From assembly GCA_038318455.1 (NCBI GenBank), contig JBBQCF010000007.1, positions 1-30,474 on the forward strand: a stretch of DNA of 30,474 nt, written 5' to 3'. Below the pieces are notes generated by a model that saw nothing but the letters and a program-made list of their open reading frames with translations, searched no databases and was not told the origin of the DNA. A program made the translations under genes and the position numbers. Origin of the DNA: UBA12068 sp038318455 (GTDB lineage: Bacteria > Patescibacteriota > Minisyncoccia > Moranbacterales > GWC2-37-73). Below, piece after piece: positions 16,955-22,910 of this stretch; position 1 is the first letter of the stretch; the number at the start of each line of letters is the position of its first letter.

Positions 16955-17006
16955 ATGGCCGTAAGGCTTTTGGAGAAAAAGTTATAAGTAGTGATAGGAC
17001 AAAATT

Positions 17007-17120
17007 ATGAAAGTACGAGCATCAGTAAAGAAAATGTGCGCAAAATGCAAAGTGGTTAGACGCCGAGGTAGAGTGTATGTGGTTTGTTCAACGCCAAAAC
17101 ACAAACAACGCCAAGGTTAA
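17007..17120 (+). CDS. rpmJ: 50S ribosomal protein L36 (bL36)
   Basis: A 37-residue basic zinc-ribbon protein beginning MKVRASVKKMCAKCKVVRRR. Zinc ligands C11, C14, C27 and H32 are all present, the standard C-C-C-H set of the zinc-binding form. Length and sequence match bacterial L36 throughout. Position between infA and rpsM is the conserved bacterial order. Confidence 0.96.
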   Translation: MKVRASVKKMCAKCKVVRRRGRVYVVCSTPKHKQRQG

Positions 17121-17174
17121 TAGTAATTTATTTAATTAAAATTTTGGATTAAAATCTGAAATTATTTTCGTATT

Positions 17175-17561
17175 ATGATACGTATTGCTGGAATAAATCT
17201 CCCTGATGAGAAAAGAATCGAAATCGCACTCACTTATGTTTTTGGAATTGGACCTTCAACAAGTCGCAAACTTTTGAAGCTTCTTGATATTGACATGGCA
17301 ACTCGCACAAAAGATCTTTCCGCTGAAGATGCTAACAGACTTCGCGATGAAATTGAAAAGAAATATAAAGTTGAAGGTGAGCTCAAGCATGAAGTTAAAA
17401 TGAACATCAAGCGCTTGAAGGAAATTGGAAGCTATCGTGGATCTCGTCACCAAAAAGGACTTCCAGTGAATGGACAACGAACAAAGACTAACAGTCGAAC
17501 GGTTCGAGGAAATGTCAGAAGGACTATGGGAAGCGGAAGAAGATCAGAATCTAAGACTTAG
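17175..17561 (+). CDS. rpsM: 30S ribosomal protein S13 (uS13)
   Basis: Head protein of the small subunit that contacts the P-site tRNA and the large subunit. Starts 'MIRIAGINLPDEKRIEIALT', contains the helix-hairpin-helix 'YVFGIGPSTSRKLLK', and ends with the basic tail 'RHQKGLPVNGQRTKTNSRT' and 'RKT'-like residues. 128 residues; slightly longer than the usual ~118-125 in the tail. Followed by rpsK after 111 bases that contain imperfect inverted repeats of ATCCGAAT. Confidence 0.97.
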   Translation: MIRIAGINLPDEKRIEIALTYVFGIGPSTSRKLLKLLDIDMATRTKDLSAEDANRLRDEIEKKYKVEGELKHEVKMNIKRLKEIGSYRGSRHQKGLPVNGQRTKTNSRTVRGNVRRTMGSGRRSESKT

Positions 17562-17672
17562 ATCCGAATGGTGATGCGAATTACATCCGAATGTAATCCG
17601 AATCGCAAGCAGGAAGATTGAAATTAAAAATTAGGATTTAATTCGGATATAATTTGGATAAAAAATTAGGAT

Positions 17673-18152
17673 ATGGCAGAGGAAATTAAAAAAACTGAAG
17701 AAGTCGTAGAAGTGGAAGAGACTGTTGAGAGTTTATTGTCAACGGATCTTAAACCTATGGAAGCAGAAGTTGACACAAAGAAGAAAAAAAAGAAATTGAA
17801 ACGACAAATTAGCAAAGGACAGGCTCATATCAAATGTACTTATAACAATACAATGGTTATGATCTCTGATGCATCTGGTGCTATGCTTGCATGGTCAAGT
17901 TCTGGATTGCTTGGATTTAAGGGTGCAAAGAAGGCTACTCCATATGCAGCAACTCAAGTTGTGCATGATGTTAGTGAAAAAGTGAAGAAATATGGTGTGC
18001 ATGAGTTGGATGTTTTCGTTAGAGGAGTTGGTTCTGGACGAGAATCATCAATCAGATCACTTGCAAATAAAGGATTTGAACTTACTGCTATCAAGGATGT
18101 AACTCCTATCCCTCACAATGGATGCAGAGCAAAGAAACCAAGACGTGTATAA
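17673..18152 (+). CDS. rpsK: 30S ribosomal protein S11 (uS11) with N-terminal extension
   Basis: The S11 core starts near residue 47 ('SKGQAHIKCTYNNTMVMISD') and continues through 'GFKGAKKATPYAATQV', 'VRGVGSGRESSIRSLANKG' and 'TPIPHNGCRAKKPRRV', all canonical. Ahead of it is an extra ~35-residue acidic segment (rich in E, V and T) followed by a Lys run, which standard S11 (~129 residues) lacks. The ATG at 17673 is the only good start before the acidic segment, so the extension is probably real. Platform protein of the 30S subunit. Confidence 0.96.
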   Translation: MAEEIKKTEEVVEVEETVESLLSTDLKPMEAEVDTKKKKKKLKRQISKGQAHIKCTYNNTMVMISDASGAMLAWSSSGLLGFKGAKKATPYAATQVVHDVSEKVKKYGVHELDVFVRGVGSGRESSIRSLANKGFELTAIKDVTPIPHNGCRAKKPRRV

Positions 18153-18227
18153 TACAATAATTTATAATTTTAAATTTTTCCTCAAAGGATAAGCTCGGGG
18201 CAAAAAATTTGAAATTCGATAAGAGTT

Positions 18228-18863
18228 ATGGCGAGAGATTTATTAGGATCAAAATGTAAAAGATGTCGCAGAGCTCAAGAAAAGCTTTTCTTGAAAGGTG
18301 ACCGATGTAACAGTGCAAAATGCGCTCTTTCTCGTCGTCCGTATGCTCCAGGTGTGCATGGCAAAAGTATGTCTCGAGGACTAAGCGAATTCGGGAAGCA
18401 ATTAGCCATGAAACAGCGTATTAAACGTATGTATGGTGTGCTCGAGAGACAATTTCGTAAGCACTATGACGAAATTAGTGGAAAACCAGGAGTTACTGGT
18501 GACCTTTTGATGACTCGTCTTGAACTTCGATTGGACAATGTGGTTCGCAAAATGGGATTTGCATCTTCTCCGATTCAGGCAAGACAACTTGTGACTCACG
18601 GAGCATTCTTGGTTAACGGAAAAAAACAGACAATTCCTTCATGTTGGATGAAAGTTGGAGATGTTGTGAGCGTTAAGGAATCAAAAAAGAATAACGAATA
18701 TTTCAAAAATCAGATTCAATTGCTAACTAATAAGAAAGATTTTCCTCGTTGGATTCAATTCGACTTATCAAAATTAGCAGGAACAGTGGTTTCATTGCCG
18801 TCTCGTGAAGATGTTGGAGTGCAAGTTGATCCACAAATGGTGGTGGAGTCATATTCACGTTAG
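18228..18863 (+). CDS. rpsD: 30S ribosomal protein S4 (uS4), zinc-binding type
   Basis: Primary 16S rRNA binder and assembly initiator. The N-terminus has a full zinc site, C10-x2-C13-x13-C27-x4-C32, followed by 'YAPGVHGKSMSRGLSEFGKQ'. The S4 RNA-binding domain is 'TRLELRLDNVVRKMGFAS' and 'ARQLVTHGAFLVNGKK'. 211 residues, normal length. Lies directly before rpoA, the conserved order. Confidence 0.97.
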   Translation: MARDLLGSKCKRCRRAQEKLFLKGDRCNSAKCALSRRPYAPGVHGKSMSRGLSEFGKQLAMKQRIKRMYGVLERQFRKHYDEISGKPGVTGDLLMTRLELRLDNVVRKMGFASSPIQARQLVTHGAFLVNGKKQTIPSCWMKVGDVVSVKESKKNNEYFKNQIQLLTNKKDFPRWIQFDLSKLAGTVVSLPSREDVGVQVDPQMVVESYSR

Positions 18864-18955
18864 TATTTTTGTTTTAGATTTATATTTAACTTTTTTAATT
18901 GAAAAACGCCGTTTTTGTGGAAATCATCCCATGACTATTGCGTTAGAAAGAGGAT

Positions 18956-19924
18956 ATGCAGACAGTGTCACTTCCTCAGAAGCCAAAGTACACTCCAATC
19001 AATGAGAAGAGTGGAAAATTTGAAATCATGGGTTGTTATCCAGGTTATGGAATGACTCTTGGTAATGCGCTTCGTCGTGTTCTTTTAGCATCTCTTGAAG
19101 GTGCAGCAGTTACCTCGGTAAAAATCAAAGGAGTTTCTCATGAATTCTCAACTCTTGATGGAGTCATGGAAGATGCAGTGCAGATTATTTTGAATTTGAA
19201 AAAAATTCGTTTCAAGATGCACAGCGAAGAACCAGTAAAAGTTTCTCTTAAATTTAAAGGAGAAGGAAAAGTAACAGCTAAGGAAATTAAATGTCCGGAA
19301 AATGTGGAAGTTGTGAACACTGATCAGATTATCGCAACTGTTACTGACAAAAAAGTTGAATTCGAGATGGAATTGGAAATATCAAAAGGTTTGGGATATG
19401 TTCCAATTGATCAGCAAAATAGACCTGAAAAAGAAATCGGTGTTATCGCAATAGACGCAGTCTACACACCAATTCGTCGTGTGAACTACGAAGTGGAGAA
19501 TATGCGTGTTGGAAAGCGAACAGACTACAACAAGATTACTCTTGAAGTGGAAACCGATGGAAGTATGACTCCCGAAGAAGCATTCACTAAAGCCGTTTCT
19601 ATCTTGGTTTCACAATTTTCTGTGCTTGGTGGCATTGAAATTGTCCAGGAAGTTGTTGAAGTGGAAGTTAAGGAAGCTGAAATTGTTCAAGAGAAAGTTG
19701 CTGAAGTTGAAGCAATGGACCCTCTTAAGATTAAAGTTACTGAACTTAAGAATCTTTCAACTAGAACCCTAAATGTTCTTGAGGCTAGCAAGATTGTTAA
19801 AATCAAAGACATCGTTAAGTTCAATGAAGAAGGACTTCTTGCATTAGAAGGAATGGGAGACAAAGGTGTTAAGGAAATTAAAAAATCAATAGGAGAGTTT
19901 GGCATTACGCTTAAACAAGACTAG
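18956..19924 (+). CDS. rpoA: DNA-directed RNA polymerase subunit alpha
   Basis: The N-terminal domain drives polymerase assembly: 'GYGMTLGNALRRVLLASLEG', 'AVTSVKIKGVSHEFSTLDGV' and 'NYEVENMRVGKRTDYNKITL'. A flexible acidic linker (about 235-255, rich in V and E) leads to the C-terminal domain, 'MDPLKIKVTELKNLSTRTLN' then 'LLALEGMGDKGVKEIKKSI', which contacts UP elements and activators. 322 residues, full-length. An AGAGG RBS sits 5 bases before the ATG at 18956 and fixes the start; an upstream ATG at 18931 is in another frame. Followed by rplQ after 13 bases. Confidence 0.97.
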   Translation: MQTVSLPQKPKYTPINEKSGKFEIMGCYPGYGMTLGNALRRVLLASLEGAAVTSVKIKGVSHEFSTLDGVMEDAVQIILNLKKIRFKMHSEEPVKVSLKFKGEGKVTAKEIKCPENVEVVNTDQIIATVTDKKVEFEMELEISKGLGYVPIDQQNRPEKEIGVIAIDAVYTPIRRVNYEVENMRVGKRTDYNKITLEVETDGSMTPEEAFTKAVSILVSQFSVLGGIEIVQEVVEVEVKEAEIVQEKVAEVEAMDPLKIKVTELKNLSTRTLNVLEASKIVKIKDIVKFNEEGLLALEGMGDKGVKEIKKSIGEFGITLKQD

Positions 19925-19937
19925 CAATTGAAAATAT

Positions 19938-20303
19938 ATGAATCATCTTGGAAGAACTAGAAAATTTAGCAGAGTGAAAAATCAACGAGTAGCGCTTCTT
20001 AAAACGCTCTTGGGAAGTTTTATCATGAAGGAAAAAATTACTACAACTGAAGCAAAGGCTAAAGAAATTAAGCCAATGGTGGATAAAATTATCACGAAAG
20101 TGAAAAAGATATCTAACGATGAGACAAAGAAAGTTGCGGTTTTGCGTGACCTTCGAAAGGGGCTTCCTTTGATTGCTGTTAAAAAGCTTGCTGGTGGATT
20201 TGCTGACAAGTTTTCTGGCAGAACAAGTGGATATACTCGCATCATGAAGATTGGAAGAAGAAAAAGTGATGGAGCTGAAATGGCAGTAATAGAATTTGTA
20301 TAA
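19938..20303 (+). CDS. rplQ: 50S ribosomal protein L17 (bL17)
   Basis: 121 residues starting 'MNHLGRTRKFSRVKNQRVAL', with 'LLGSFIMKEKITTTEAKAKE' and the C-terminal 'SGYTRIMKIGRRKSDGAEMA'. All are L17 hallmarks and the length is normal. Thirteen bases after rpoA, its invariable partner in bacteria. Confidence 0.97.
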   Translation: MNHLGRTRKFSRVKNQRVALLKTLLGSFIMKEKITTTEAKAKEIKPMVDKIITKVKKISNDETKKVAVLRDLRKGLPLIAVKKLAGGFADKFSGRTSGYTRIMKIGRRKSDGAEMAVIEFV

Positions 20304-20310
20304 ATAAGAT

Positions 20311-20408
20311 CATAGAACATACAGCATAGAGCATAGAGCATTGGAGCTGCAAACAAGAAATCGTGAGAAAGTAGGTTTTTGTTCCATGTTATGTGCTACG
20401 TGTTTCAT
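20311..20408 (+). repeat. Two degenerate 7-nt tandem repeats in the rplM leader
   Basis: Block 1 (20311-20345): CATAGAA, CATACAG, CATAGAG, CATAGAG, CATTGGA. Block 2 (20381-20408): GTTCCAT, GTTATGT, GCTACGT, GTTTCAT, ending ten bases before the rplM ATG. They fill most of the 114-base gap after rplQ. Confidence 0.75.
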
Positions 20409-20417
20409 GAAATAGTT

Positions 20418-20810
20418 ATGAACAATAGACAATATCATCTCTTTGATGCTCAAGGAAAAGTGCTTGGACGCTTGGCAACTGAAATTGCAAAGACATTAAG
20501 TGGACGCAATAAGGTTGACTATGTGCCTCACATAGACGGAGGAGATTTCGTTATTGTTATTAATGCGGAAAAGATTCGTGTTACTGGCAATAAACTAGAA
20601 GGAAAGATTTATCACAAATACAGTGGTTATCCAGGTGGAATTTCTTCAATATCTCTTAAGGATTTGCTTGCTAAGGACTCTGGAAAGGTTATTCAAAACG
20701 CAGTATATGGAATGCTTCCAAAGAACAAGCTTAGAGACAAAATGATGCTTCGTTTGAATGTTTTTGGGACAAGCGAGCACACTTTTAAGAATATCAACGT
20801 TACACATTAA
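20418..20810 (+). CDS. rplM: 50S ribosomal protein L13 (uL13)
   Basis: 130 residues starting 'MNNRQYHLFDAQGKVLGRLA', with 'KDLLAKDSGKVIQNAVYGML' and 'PKNKLRDKMMLRLNVF', typical of L13, though slightly shorter than the usual ~142. The start is ATG 20418; the frame is open upstream through the heptamer repeats, but that part has no L13 similarity. Paired with rpsI downstream as in most bacteria. Confidence 0.95.
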   Translation: MNNRQYHLFDAQGKVLGRLATEIAKTLSGRNKVDYVPHIDGGDFVIVINAEKIRVTGNKLEGKIYHKYSGYPGGISSISLKDLLAKDSGKVIQNAVYGMLPKNKLRDKMMLRLNVFGTSEHTFKNINVTH

Positions 20811-20816
20811 AATAAT

Positions 20817-20894
20817 CGCATAACGCATATCGCATAGCGCGTAGCGTAGGAATCAAAATGCAATCGCGTTTTACGTTCCACGTTCCACGTTTCA
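20817..20894 (+). repeat. Two degenerate 7-nt tandem repeats in the rpsI leader
   Basis: Block 1 (20817-20851): CGCATAA, CGCATAT, CGCATAG, CGCGTAG, CGTAGGA. Block 2 (20867-20894): CGTTTTA, CGTTCCA, CGTTCCA, CGTTTCA. Block 2 ends nine bases before the rpsI start. They share the 7-base period and placement of the rplM repeats but not the sequence. Confidence 0.75.
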
Positions 20895-20903
20895 CGAATA
20901 TAT

Positions 20904-21512
20904 ATGGCAGTAAAAAAAGTAGAGAAAACTGTTGCCTCATCGGCAACTAAAGAAAAAGTTACAAAGCCGAAAGCAGTAAAGGCTGTTGTTAAGAAAGCTC
21001 CAGCAAAGAAAGTTGCTGAAAAGGTTGTTAAGGCTACTGCCTCATCGGCAGTCAAGGTAGCAACTGAAACAGTAGAAAAAGTAGAAAAAATTGCTAAACC
21101 TAAGAAAGTTAGCGGTGTTTATTTTTATGCTGTTGGAAGAAGAAAGACTTCTGTTGCTCAAGTTAGACTTTTTGAGGATGATAAGGCTACTGAAAATGAT
21201 CTTGTTATTAATGACAAGAAAATGAAAGAATATTTCCCAACTATCTCACTTCAAAATAATTTGATGACACCTTTCAAGGCTGTTGGATTGACAAATAAAT
21301 TCAGTATGACAGTTTTGGTGCGTGGTGGTGGTGTGACTGGTCAAGTTGAAGCAGTTCGTCTTGGAATCGCTCGCGCATTGGTGAAATACAACGCAGATCT
21401 TAAAAAGACTTTGAAAACCTTTGGACTTATGACTCGCGATGCTCGCGAAGTTGAACGAAAGAAAGCTGGACTCAAGAAAGCTAGAAAAGCTCCACAGTGG
21501 GCAAAACGATAA
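20904..21512 (+). CDS. rpsI: 30S ribosomal protein S9 (uS9) with Lys/Ala-rich N-terminal extension
   Basis: The S9 core begins near residue 73 ('YFYAVGRRKTSVAQVRLF') and ends with the expected tail 'KKARKAPQWAKR', whose last residues reach the P-site tRNA. 'VRGGGVTGQVEAVRLGIARA' is also diagnostic. The first ~70 residues are an extra low-complexity segment of K, A, V and E, histone-tail-like, absent from the usual ~130-residue S9. Two hairpin-forming DNA modules encode 'ASSA' within it. The ATG at 20904 is the only start before the extension. It closes the operon, with a strong terminator 11 bases after the stop. Confidence 0.95.
   Translation: MAVKKVEKTVASSATKEKVTKPKAVKAVVKKAPAKKVAEKVVKATASSAVKVATETVEKVEKIAKPKKVSGVYFYAVGRRKTSVAQVRLFEDDKATENDLVINDKKMKEYFPTISLQNNLMTPFKAVGLTNKFSMTVLVRGGGVTGQVEAVRLGIARALVKYNADLKKTLKTFGLMTRDAREVERKKAGLKKARKAPQWAKR
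20931..21052 (+). repeat. Pair of covarying hairpin modules inside the rpsI extension
   Basis: GTTGCC-TCATC-GGCAAC (20931-20947) and ACTGCC-TCATC-GGCAGT (21036-21052) share loop and inner stem, while the outer base pairs differ in a compensated way. Both are read in the same frame as (V/T)ASSA(T/V). They lie 105 bases apart. Confidence 0.65.
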
Positions 21513-21523
21513 CAAAAAATTGC

Positions 21524-21547
21524 GACTCCTTCGGGAGTCTTTTTTTT
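21524..21547 (+). terminator. Rho-independent terminator of the ribosomal operon (copy 1)
   Basis: GACTCC-TTCG-GGAGTC, a 6-bp stem closed by a UUCG tetraloop, followed by eight T. It starts 11 bases after the rpsI stop. Confidence 0.95.
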
Positions 21548-21613
21548 GTTCGTTTTGAGCACTGTGGAATGGGAAAGGGGTCGGGAAAACGATAGTTTCC
21601 CCGTGGCGGAAGT

Positions 21614-21633
21614 TTGAAACCGCTGGGTTTCAA
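21614..21633 (+). repeat. Hairpin between the two terminator copies
   Basis: TTGAAACC-GCTG-GGTTTCAA, an 8-bp perfect stem without a T tract, in the spacer between the duplicated rpsI ends. Function unknown. Confidence 0.5.
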
Positions 21634-21645
21634 GGAGCGTAGCGA

Positions 21646-21706
21646 CTCCACATCGGGCAAAACGATAACAAAAAATTGCGACTCCTTCGGGAGTCTTTTT
21701 TTTGTT
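21646..21706 (+). repeat. Duplicated 3' end of rpsI with its terminator
   Basis: The 61 bases 21646-21706 repeat 21490-21550 with an offset of exactly 156 and only two mismatches near the left end. The copied part includes the last codons of rpsI (GGGCAAAACGATAA) and the complete terminator. The upstream part of rpsI is not copied here. Confidence 0.9.
21680..21703 (+). terminator. Rho-independent terminator of the ribosomal operon (copy 2)
   Basis: Identical to copy 1: GACTCC-TTCG-GGAGTC with eight T. Works as a tandem back-up terminator or is a by-product of the duplication. Confidence 0.9.
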
Positions 21707-21723
21707 TTAATTTATTTATTCTT

Positions 21724-21752
21724 GTCATTCCGGACTTGATCCGGAATCCAGG
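21724..21752. repeat. REP-like palindromic element, copy A
   Basis: GTCATT and AATCCAGGA flank a hairpin; the stem ATTCCGGA/TCCGGAAT (21727-21734, 21740-21747) has a CTTGA loop. It shares its flanks with the elements at 22704-22773 but differs in the stem, with pairing kept. Confidence 0.7.
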
Positions 21753-21810
21753 AATTATTCACTCAAAGCTCTTTTCCACATTTCTTTTTTCGCAAAAGAA
21801 ACCTGGAGGA

Positions 21811-21846
21811 CCTGCCCGCATTGCTACGCAAAGCGTTGCAGGCGGG
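21811..21846. repeat. Imperfect palindromic repeat (CCCGC...GCGGG)
   Basis: CCCGC (21815-21819) pairs with GCGGG (21842-21846), with inner TGC/GCA and CGC/GCG pairs around an AAA loop. GC-rich against an AT-rich background, similar to dispersed intergenic palindromes I associate with Parcubacteria-type genomes. Confidence 0.5.
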
Positions 21847-22029
21847 AAGAAAACTCTTCGCCTGATGAAGATACTGTGCATATAAATGATTTTTTCCTTC
21901 GTAGTTTATGCCCCGATAGGGGTATACTTCATATGGCGAAAGGGGAATGCGGAATGTAAAAATACATGAAGAGTAGAGTGCTTAATCAGGGCTAATTTAA
22001 GCCATTTTTTGTATATGGAAAGCTTGCTA

Positions 22030-22058
22030 TTGACTTTTTTGTTGAAAGAGAGTATAAT
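22030..22058 (+). promoter_or_regulatory. Strong promoter of the small secreted protein
   Basis: TTGACT (22030-22035), 17-base spacer, perfect TATAAT (22053-22058). The leader of ~75 bases includes a GACG/CGTC hairpin near 22111-22127 and ends in a strong RBS. Confidence 0.85.
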
Positions 22059-22139
22059 ATAAAGTTAGTATAAAAACTGTCAAAAGTAGTTGATTTTACA
22101 ACCTAGAGTCGACGGACTAAAAACGTCAAAGGAGAGAGA

Positions 22140-22622
22140 ATGAAAAAATACGCAATTATGGTTGTGGTTTGCATGCTTATGGTTTTTTCCATAAGTACTG
22201 CCTGGGCATTAAGGTTTTCTGGTGGTCCCAAATATGCTGATTCTAAACTAGAAGGGATTAGTCCGTTAAAGCATATGCCTGGCATTACACAGATGATTTA
22301 CCTAAAGAATGCAAATAAAGAGGAAAAAAAGCTTCACTTTAAAATAACATTCAACAAGGATGTAAAATTTTTTGATGCTTTTTGGGCGAAAAATGGTGAT
22401 GACAAGTCAGAAAATCGCTCTGGAGTAAAAATCAAAAATCATCAAGAAAAGAATGGGCTACATACATATCTGGTAATTCTAGATGCGAATAGTATCATTA
22501 GTGATAAGGCCGAGCAAATTGATTTTTTCTTGGGATGCTATAGTCCCGCCGGTGGATATCCAAACTTGAGAAAAATTTCCATCGCTTTTGATGAGAAACA
22601 ACAGCCCAAAGTTGAAGAATAG
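22140..22622 (+). CDS. Small secreted protein of unknown function
   Basis: 160 residues. The N-terminus is a classic signal peptide: MKK, a hydrophobic core to about residue 21, and a likely cleavage after 'STAWA'. The mature part (~135 residues) is charged and beta-rich in look ('HFKITFNKDVKFFDAFW', 'GLHTYLVILDANSI', 'AEQIDFFLGCYSPAGG') with one cysteine. I do not recognise a family; an Ig-like or carbohydrate-binding beta sandwich is possible but unproven. Unlike almost every other gene here it has a textbook SD (AAAGGAGAG, about 6 bases before ATG), a near-consensus promoter and its own strong terminator, so it is a self-contained, probably highly expressed unit. Confidence 0.75.
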   Translation: MKKYAIMVVVCMLMVFSISTAWALRFSGGPKYADSKLEGISPLKHMPGITQMIYLKNANKEEKKLHFKITFNKDVKFFDAFWAKNGDDKSENRSGVKIKNHQEKNGLHTYLVILDANSIISDKAEQIDFFLGCYSPAGGYPNLRKISIAFDEKQQPKVEE

Positions 22623-22636
22623 CACTGTTGATATTT

Positions 22637-22683
22637 GGCTCATGAGTTGTTTCGCAAATGCGAACATTTCATGAGCCTTTTTT
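22637..22683 (+). terminator. Terminator of the small secreted protein gene
   Basis: GGCTCATGA/TCATGAGCC (22637-22645, 22669-22677) with an inner hairpin TCGCA-AA-TGCGA, followed by six T. Confidence 0.93.
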
Positions 22684-22703
22684 ATTTGGAGAAAATAAAC
22701 TTT

Positions 22704-22773
22704 TGTCATTCCCGTGGAAACGGGAATCCAGGATTTAGCTCACTTGTAGAAATAAATTCCTGGATTAATGACA
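22704..22773. repeat. REP-like pair, copies B and C in inverted orientation
   Basis: Copy B: TGTCATT (22704-22710), hairpin CCCGT-GGAA-ACGGG (22711-22724), AATCCAGGA (22725-22733). Copy C on the other strand (22758-22773) is the same 16 bases without the hairpin. The two arms pair over 16 bp, leaving the hairpin as a side arm. Confidence 0.8.
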
Positions 22774-22801
22774 CAAGGAAGCGTGGTGTAGGAGCGATAT
22801 G

Positions 22802-22842
22802 GGAACTCAACTCCCAACTCAAGAGGAAGTTGAGTTCCTTTT
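22802..22842 (+). terminator. Hairpin with short T tract between convergent genes
   Basis: GGAACTCAACT/AGTTGAGTTCC, an 11-bp perfect stem with a 15-base loop, followed by TTTT. It lies between the plus-strand secreted protein and the end of the minus-strand PEGA gene; it may be a second terminator or another mobile palindrome. Confidence 0.5.
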
Positions 22843-22910
22843 GTAATGACATAATAAAAAGCATTTATACATGATACATTATACAAAATACTTTATACTA
22901 GTTGGTTATA

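Larger units (their letters stand above)
21707..22029. other. Intergenic stretch without a convincing gene
   Basis: No reading frame here has protein-like composition. Besides the two palindromic elements listed separately it contains CCCC-GATA-GGGG (near 21913) and a weak GGCT/AGCC hairpin followed by six T near 21998-22016, perhaps a remnant terminator. Confidence 0.5.

Noticed and set aside
18805..19005. Frame overlapping the rpsD end and rpoA start
   Set aside because: It overlaps two well-supported genes in another frame and has no family similarity.
16920..20894. Heptamer blocks as a CRISPR array
   Set aside because: Units of 7 bases are directly adjacent, degenerate and without spacers; no cas gene is present anywhere in the window.
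21676..21885. 69-codon frame between the second terminator and the REP-like palindromes
   Set aside because: It starts inside the terminator and crosses two palindromic repeats; no RBS and no protein-like composition.
22635..22874. 79-codon frame downstream of the small secreted protein
   Set aside because: It spans the terminator, the REP-like pair and another hairpin; structure at the DNA level explains it.
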